From: Philhelius pedissequus | Lineage: Eukaryota; Arthropoda; Insecta; Diptera; Syrphidae | Length of the DNA: 64,000 nucleotides | Assembly: GCA_910595825.1 (NCBI GenBank) | Contig: OU343162.1 | Span: 12,986,604-13,050,603, forward strand | Reading direction: 5' to 3' | Part shown: positions 58,751-64,000 of the stretch, piece by piece | Layout: each line of letters begins with the position of its first letter | Numbering within the stretch: the first letter of the stretch is position 1 | Position numbers and translations under genes: made by a program | Notes under the pieces: model-generated | Databases searched by the model: none | Told to the model about the DNA's origin: nothing | Seen by the model: only the letters and a program-made list of their open reading frames with translations

Positions 58751-58763
58751 TATTATTTTTTTG

Positions 58764-60132
58764 AGAAAAATAAAATTATTTGATCTATCAGAGATGTCCT
58801 TCCTGATGAACAAATGCATCTGAAAATTTATTGGATGTACGAGCGTGCAATTTTTGACACTAAGATATTATGTTTGATCAAAGAGTAAGTTCAATAGAAT
58901 CTGCACGGCGAAACAGTTAAATGCAAATCGACACTGTCAATTACACGAATCAATCTTCCGTCGTGAAAAATTGTTTATAAACCGCTCCATCGATTTCAAT
59001 ACTCCAAATTGTTTTGATAAAACTATATTTCTTCTAGAATAACTGCACCAATTACTTTCTAAAGTGATTTTGTTGGTAAAGTTATTATGTTGAAAAAAAA
59101 AATCACATAATAGTATTTAAACACTTGTCAACTTCAGACCCATAGATCCAAATCACTTTAAGTCTCATAACTTTTATTTGAAAAAGAAAAACAAATCCCT
59201 CGAAAACTAATTATCTTCTCAAATACATTCTCGCAACCAAAATCATATTTCCTTGTTGCCAAAAACTCAATTACCAATATCGAGCATGCTGTGCTATGAT
59301 AAAAAAAAAAATAGAAAAAAAAACATTCTTTTAATTAAATTTCACTCATTTCATTCATTTGTACTTCATTGTGGTATTGAATGGAGGATGATGTCCTCCA
59401 TCAACCGGAAAACTAGAAAATCTTTTGTTTGAACATCCGGTTCTTTCTTATTTTATGTCCGAGTCCGGTCCAATCATGGAAGAATTTATTAGAGTTGTGA
59501 AGGCAACCTACATAGTATAGATCCTTTGAGAACTTATATTTTAAAAGTTTTGTACTATTCTTTTGTTTTGTTTTCCTTTTGGAGAAGTGCTACTTGCACG
59601 TCTTGATAGTCAATTGAGATTTTTTTTCTGTACTTCCTCTTCATTTCGTATACCTACGTCCTAATTAAAATGGAGATAATATTAGCACTTGATTGGCGAA
59701 ATTATTGAACGATTTCTTCGATCATGAAATTGTGCAATGTGTAGCTACTCGTATTTTTCTATTTAATTTTTACTTCTGCATTTCTTCTCATTGGAAAGGT
59801 CTTTCATTTGTATTTTTAATTAGTTGTATAGTTAGTTCCTTCCCCAGATCCGCATACTAAGATGCTCTTTACTCTGCACTTTAGAATAGAGTGCTCGCAG
59901 CACATAAATTATACAAGGTAAATTAAGAAGAATTTCACAAATAATAGATAATGAAATAAGGAATTCAAAGACTTTTCTCTGTGTTTTCTGAATGGTTTCT
60001 TCAATAAATCTCAATTAAGGAAAAATTAACTCTGAAAGTAGTTTATTTGTATAAATCGATTTATAATCGAAGTAAATTTGTAGTTGGCCGTACTGAAGAG
60101 TTTTGAAAGTTAACATAGACTTCGCGCACTTG
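58764..60132. other. spacer, nothing recognised
   Basis: AT-rich with no convincing frame or repeat. Confidence 0.4.
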
Positions 60133-60312
60133 TACAGGGTGCCCGCCGGGAAGGTATACAACTTTGTTTGTTTATAATTTTTGATTAAATGAAAGAGAAT
60201 GTTTTTATTTAATGTCGGCAATTTTGTATGGAATACAATATCAAATGCAAGACCTTTTGATCACATTTTTCATTATATTCTCACATATTTCACGCGGTAT
60301 TTCAATAATTTC

Positions 60313-61836
60313 GCTCGGCAGTGTGGAACGGAGATGAGTTGTCTGATTGGTTTGAGACCACGTCGGGAGTCAGACAGGGATGAACATTGAGCCCTACTCT
60401 GTTTGGCTTGTTCTTAGATGATCTCATCGATTACCTGCCTGGTGGAGTTGACTTTGCAGGGATGCGTATTAAGGCGTTGCTGTTTGCAGATGATGTTGTT
60501 ATATTCGCGTATTCCCCAGAATCGTTGCAACTCATGATAAACTGAGTGTACCAATACAGTATTCTATGGAACCTAGAAGTGAACATACAGAAGTCTAAGG
60601 TGATGATATTTAAGAAGGGAGGAGGGCGGAATGCTTCGAATGAAATATGGAAACTTAATGGCGAAAACATAGAATGTGTCAGTGAATACAAGTACCTAGA
60701 AGTATATTTTTCGAGAACCCTGTGTATAGAGAAACACTTCAATGATAAATTACAAAACCAAAAACTACTATTAATATGTCATGGAAAAGATGCTTTTCGA
60801 ATAAGAATATTGCACACAGCATAGTAAACATAAGGTTTTTGAAGCAGTTTCAGAGAGTATTCTTTTGTATGCCTCGCAAGTATGGGGTTGCAAAAAGTTT
60901 CACTCGGTTGAGAAACTATTAACATACTATATGAAAAGTATTTCGGTTACCAATGAACACGCCAGACTATGTTATTATGGTGGAAACCGGTATGGCACCT
61001 CTGTATATAAAAACGGACTACCTCCTGAACGTCTTCAATATGCCTGATACACGACTGGTCAGAAAAGTTGTCATAAAAGCCACTCAAGATCAGAACAGTT
61101 GGTACAGAGAGTGGGTTAGACTTGCAACTTAAACTTTGTTTTAGATGTTGATAATGTCTCGAGCAGTAAAGCCATGTTATACGAAATTATATCATATCAG
61201 CAGTAGATGAGAACTGTAGAACGGAATATATAGCTGAAGCTTCTGGTTCAATATTTAGAACAACATACAGTAGACTCAATCACAATCTGGCAGAGGAAAA
61301 CTACTTCTGTGATTCAAATAGTATTCAGGTGATTGCTACCATAGTCACTCTTCGAAGCGAATTATTAAGCCTGAATTTCATACCACATAGGAGTGACTTA
61401 CCTCTTGAATGTAGTATCTGCAACTTACGAGAAAGAGAGAATATCATACATTTTATTGGTAGATGCCCATCGTTAAGAGAGACTAGGAGTAGAATTTTTG
61501 GAAATGAATTTTTAACAGAAGAAGAAGTTATTAATATGTTGTATGAGATGCTAAATTATATGAATTTTGCACAATAGCAATGAAATATAGATATAGAATA
61601 ATCAATTTTGATGTGTCAATGTGTGCTTACAACAATTTCGTTAAATTATAAATATTGTCACTTAAATACTTTTTAATCGGAAGCTTTATTACATATTTAA
61701 ATTAAATTTGTTTAGTTGCCAATCTGGCAGACGGCAAGTGACATGCTATACTGATTTTTGTAATTTATGTTAGCTTAAATTAATTTATTATGGAATAAAA
61801 ATCAATATTACCACTTACTACTACTACTACTACTAC
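60313..61836 (+). mobile_element. 5'-truncated non-LTR retrotransposon, family NL-B, copy 3
   Basis: TATTTCAATAATTTC is duplicated at 60298-60312 and 61837-61851, both inside the mariner transposase tail, so it inserted after the mariner. The 3' UTR has CTGGCAGACGGCAAGTGACA and GGAATAAAAA, and the element ends in (ACT)n. It begins in the middle of the reverse transcriptase. Confidence 0.92.
60330..61577 (+). pseudogene. reverse transcriptase relic of NL-B, copy 3
   Basis: Reads SGVRQG then a stop, LSPTLFGLFLDDLIDYLPGG, LLFADDVVIFAYSPESLQLM with FADD intact, NLEVNIQKSKVMIFKKGGG, EYKYLEVYFSRTL, MYASQVWGCKKFHSVEKLL, and a C-terminal finger CSICNLRERENIIHFIGRCP at 61329-61577. Several frameshifts and stops; the 5' half of the reverse transcriptase is missing. 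Confidence 0.87.
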
Positions 61837-61851
61837 TATTTCAATAATTTC

Positions 61852-62675
61852 ATCAAAAACATTTTTTTTGAATTCCCCAAAAAAAGAAGTCCGTGGAGGC
61901 CAATCAACATCACCATTTCTTGAAATAACTTGTTGTGGAAAGAGGTCTCGCAGTAATTTCATTGTAATCCTGGTTATATTCGATGTGGCACCGTCTTGTT
62001 GATACCACATGTTAATCAAGCCCAACACATGCAGTTGTGGAGCTAAAAAGCTTTCAATAATATAACGATATCGCTCCCTATTCACAGTTACCGTTACGCT
62101 GTTTTCATTTTCAAAGCAGTAAGGTCCAAAGATTCCTACTGACCAAATTGCACACCAGACTGTAACTTTTAATTTTTAATGGATGCAGAGGTGACGACGA
62201 ATAATTTAAGGGTTTTCCACTGCCCAGAACTGACTATTCTGTTTATTCACAAATCCATTCAAACGAAAATGTGCGTCGTCACTCATTATGTTTTTTTCAT
62301 GAATATCGGGGTTTTCATAGGCTAGCTGTAACATCCTATTGGTATATGTACGGCGGCGTAATAGGTCTTGTGAAAGAAGCTCTTGTGTCAACTGAATCTT
62401 AAATGGAAACAAATGCAAATCCTTGTGCAAAATTATGGCCAAGGTTGTTCGTTGAAGACCAAGCCCTGAGCACGGCGTCGAATTGAGGTTGATGGACTGT
62501 TTTGAATACTTCCTTGAGCAGCAGTAATGTTTTCAGCCGATCTTGCAGTACGTTGTGGTTCATGCTTGGGCATATCACCTACAGACCCTCTTTCTTCGAA
62601 ATCATTCACTACACGATAAATAGTGAGTTTTGTTGGCACGTTGTTTCTCCCAAAAATTTCAGGTAACTTTCTCAT
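61852..62675 (-). pseudogene. mariner-like transposase relic, C-terminus displaced
   Basis: On the minus strand: FGRNNVPTKLTIYRVVNDFE (DNA binding), TARSAENITAAQGS, SIRRRAQGL, AIILHKDLHLFPFKIQL, IMSDDAHFRLNGFVNKQNS (first Asp), then RYRYIIESFLAPQL and MWYQQDGATSN (second Asp; the usual His after ATS is Asn). WPPR is followed by a deletion that removes the SPDLTPLDF region with the third Asp. The last coding bases lie beyond the retrotransposon at 60240-60312 (IPREICENIMKNVIKRS, then stop). Confidence 0.85.
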
Positions 62676-62839
62676 GATTGATTTTGAAAAATTATTTTAA
62701 CGCTTAATATTCGATGGTAAATTTGCCACGTGTCTATTTCACGACTGCCAAATATAAACTGTTTACCAAAATGACGGCAAGACAAAGTAGTATACCTTCC
62801 CGGCGGACACCCTCTACCTTCTCTTCTATTCCTGAATAT

Positions 62840-63200
62840 GGCTGGCATCGAGACGAGGCCAGGCGAGACTTTTGTTAGTCTCGGCCAATTGGCTATTTGG
62901 TCTCGCAGTTAAGCGAAATCAGAACTGAAACAACTTTTTGGTACGATTTAGAGTTTAGACTATAACTTTAAATTTAAATTTTATAAGTTGCGTATGAAAG
63001 CGCTCCAAATGAGAAACATTTTGTGTGAATTTAGTTTTCAAAAGTGTAAAAACATAGGCTGCAAAGTAGCGTTATCAGATATCTTTGAAGAGCCGTATTT
63101 CCAAGAAAAATTTGAATTTTTTAGAGGTTTTGAATCCATTTAAATCGAAGCCATCCTTAAATGGATTTTGACAGTTCATGGCTTGACAGGTAGGCCCACC
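62840..63200 (-). repeat. dispersed repeat, inverted copy of 51560-51850
   Basis: Matches in reverse complement over AATCCATTTAAATCG ... CAGTTCATGGCTTGACAGG (63131-63190), and has GAGACGAGGCCAGGCGAGAC on its other side. Confidence 0.6.
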
Positions 63201-63294
63201 GCATGCTTGTCATGTTAATGTGACTAATGAATAACAGTCGATTATAAGTGCGGAATAATGGAAAGAGTCGAGTTCGATTCGCTCAGATTACGAA

Positions 63295-63546
63295 CTACGC
63301 ATAAAATAATTTCCAACTGCCATCGATAAAGTAAATGGCCAATTCGAAATACATAGGTTTCGAGTTCAAATATAATCCATAGTCAATTATGCCGGATGTG
63401 TTGGTCGAATTCGAAGTAATGAGCACTGGTCTGTCAATATATTGAAATACCTTGAAGTTTTTAACCGAGCCAATAGAAATATGTTGTGTCAGCGGAAAGG
63501 TCAAATTACTAAAATTGACATGACCAATAGGACCCACTGTCATCAT
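63295..63546 (-). CDS. unrecognised 83-residue frame
   Basis: A protein-like frame (VKNFKVFQYIDRPVLITSN, IIDYGLYLNSKPMYFELAIY) with a stop just upstream of its first ATG. A second protein-like stretch, NPENVIGKFGTYKILV, lies upstream in another frame near 63620-63660, so this may be a decayed or spliced gene. No family recognised; could be chance. Confidence 0.22.
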   Translation of the reverse strand: MMTVGPIGHVNFSNLTFPLTQHISIGSVKNFKVFQYIDRPVLITSNSTNTSGIIDYGLYLNSKPMYFELAIYFIDGSWKLFYA

Positions 63547-64000
63547 TGCTTTCTAGTCATGCACATCGAAATGACATTATTTGGGTGGAAAATTATAGGA
63601 GAACGAGACTTTAAACCAATATCTTATAAGTCCCAAATTTCCCGATGACATTTTCCGGGTTACCTTGCGTGTGGAATAATCTTTGGATAACAGGGGTTTT
63701 TCAAATGGTCAAGTGGTTAGGAATGTGGCATGCTCTAGAGTCGGTAAACCATTTCGGCGCTATTCCTCTCTTAAAACAATGAATTCCGAATTATTTAATT
63801 TCAATAGTTTCATGGTCCTGCCAAAATTGATTCATTTTGAGTGCAATGGCTCATGTATAGATGTTGTTTATTGAAAAATCTGCCAAAATTTGCCACTGTA
63901 TGTATTCATAATGTAGTATTAAATTGCATTTTGGAACAAATTTTACATTTCCATTATTAAATTAATTTTTGTTACGAATATCATGCCAATAAATTCACAA

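Larger units (their letters stand above)
60135..62814 (-). mobile_element. mariner-like element split by a retrotransposon
   Basis: Left end CAGGGTGCCCGCCGGGAAGG and right end, reverse complemented, GAGGGTGTCCGCCGGGAAGG are inverted repeats extending through GGTATAC-ACTTTGT. TA lies on both sides (60133-60134, 62815-62816). About 1.1 kb once the internal insertion is taken out. Confidence 0.85.

Noticed and set aside
58808..58835. CTGATGA followed by GAAAA
   Set aside because: The segment between does not form a stem II and the second box is GAAAA, not GAAAC.
63266..63285. B-box-like GAGTTCGATTCG
   Set aside because: No A box at pol III spacing upstream.
63705..63770. tRNA-Glu-like text (TGGTCAAGTGGTTAGGA)
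   Set aside because: The A-box region is suggestive, but there is no B box at the right distance and no acceptor stem; at most a very degenerate SINE.
1..64000. CRISPR arrays, operons, phage or plasmid functions
   Set aside because: No regularly spaced repeats and no prokaryotic-type gene order; the content is eukaryotic transposable elements and spacer.

Overview
The window is repeat-rich, AT-rich animal DNA, most likely from an insect and plausibly a dipteran. This rests on the kinds of transposable element present (a mag-like Ty3/gypsy element, DD41D Tc1/mariner relatives, pogo/Tigger and hAT debris, several non-LTR reverse transcriptases) and on AT-rich, intron-like spacer. I recognise no host gene with confidence and see no bacterial-style operon, rRNA gene, CRISPR array or clean tRNA gene.

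Layout. 1-4755: a nearly complete Ty3/gypsy element with one intact gag-pol reading frame; only the last 39 bp of its 5' LTR lie in the window. 4917-5106: a 190-bp insertion with a 12-bp target-site duplication (TSD) and a hammerhead-like motif. 5141-6136 and 15353-16662: two broken copies of one DD41D mariner-like element. 6328-7079: a foldback element. 9144-9281: a Harbinger-like MITE. 9.8-12.5 kb: two minus-strand stretches that look like protein but that I cannot name. 14.8 kb: a tRNA-derived SINE. 16.9 kb: a second hammerhead-like motif. 17.4-18.4 kb: a dispersed repeat also found at 8.1, 45.0 and 46.2 kb. 22.7-24.4 kb: a decayed non-LTR reverse transcriptase. 29.2-30.7 kb: a hAT-like element nested in another, both with 8-bp TSDs. 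31-41 kb: mostly featureless spacer. 41.3-42.9 kb: a pogo/Tigger relic between copies of another repeat. 45.8-48.2 kb: a hAT-like MITE, another dispersed-repeat copy and a mariner relic. 48.7-58.8 kb: reverse transcriptases of two non-LTR families, MITEs and a hammerhead-bearing family. 60.1-62.8 kb: a mariner split by a 5'-truncated non-LTR insertion with a 15-bp TSD.

The most interesting signal is a set of short non-coding insertions carrying hammerhead ribozyme motifs, all on the minus strand: 54412-54653 (core plus a two-part stem II; 11-bp TSD inside a reverse transcriptase gene), a related inverted copy near 50.1 kb whose core is damaged at a different position, 4986-5021, and 16880-16960. 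The 54-kb and 5-kb insertions have variable 11-12-bp TSDs, which suggests target-primed reverse transcription rather than LTR integrase or cut-and-paste. The elements interact mainly by nesting, so the insertion order can be read at several sites.
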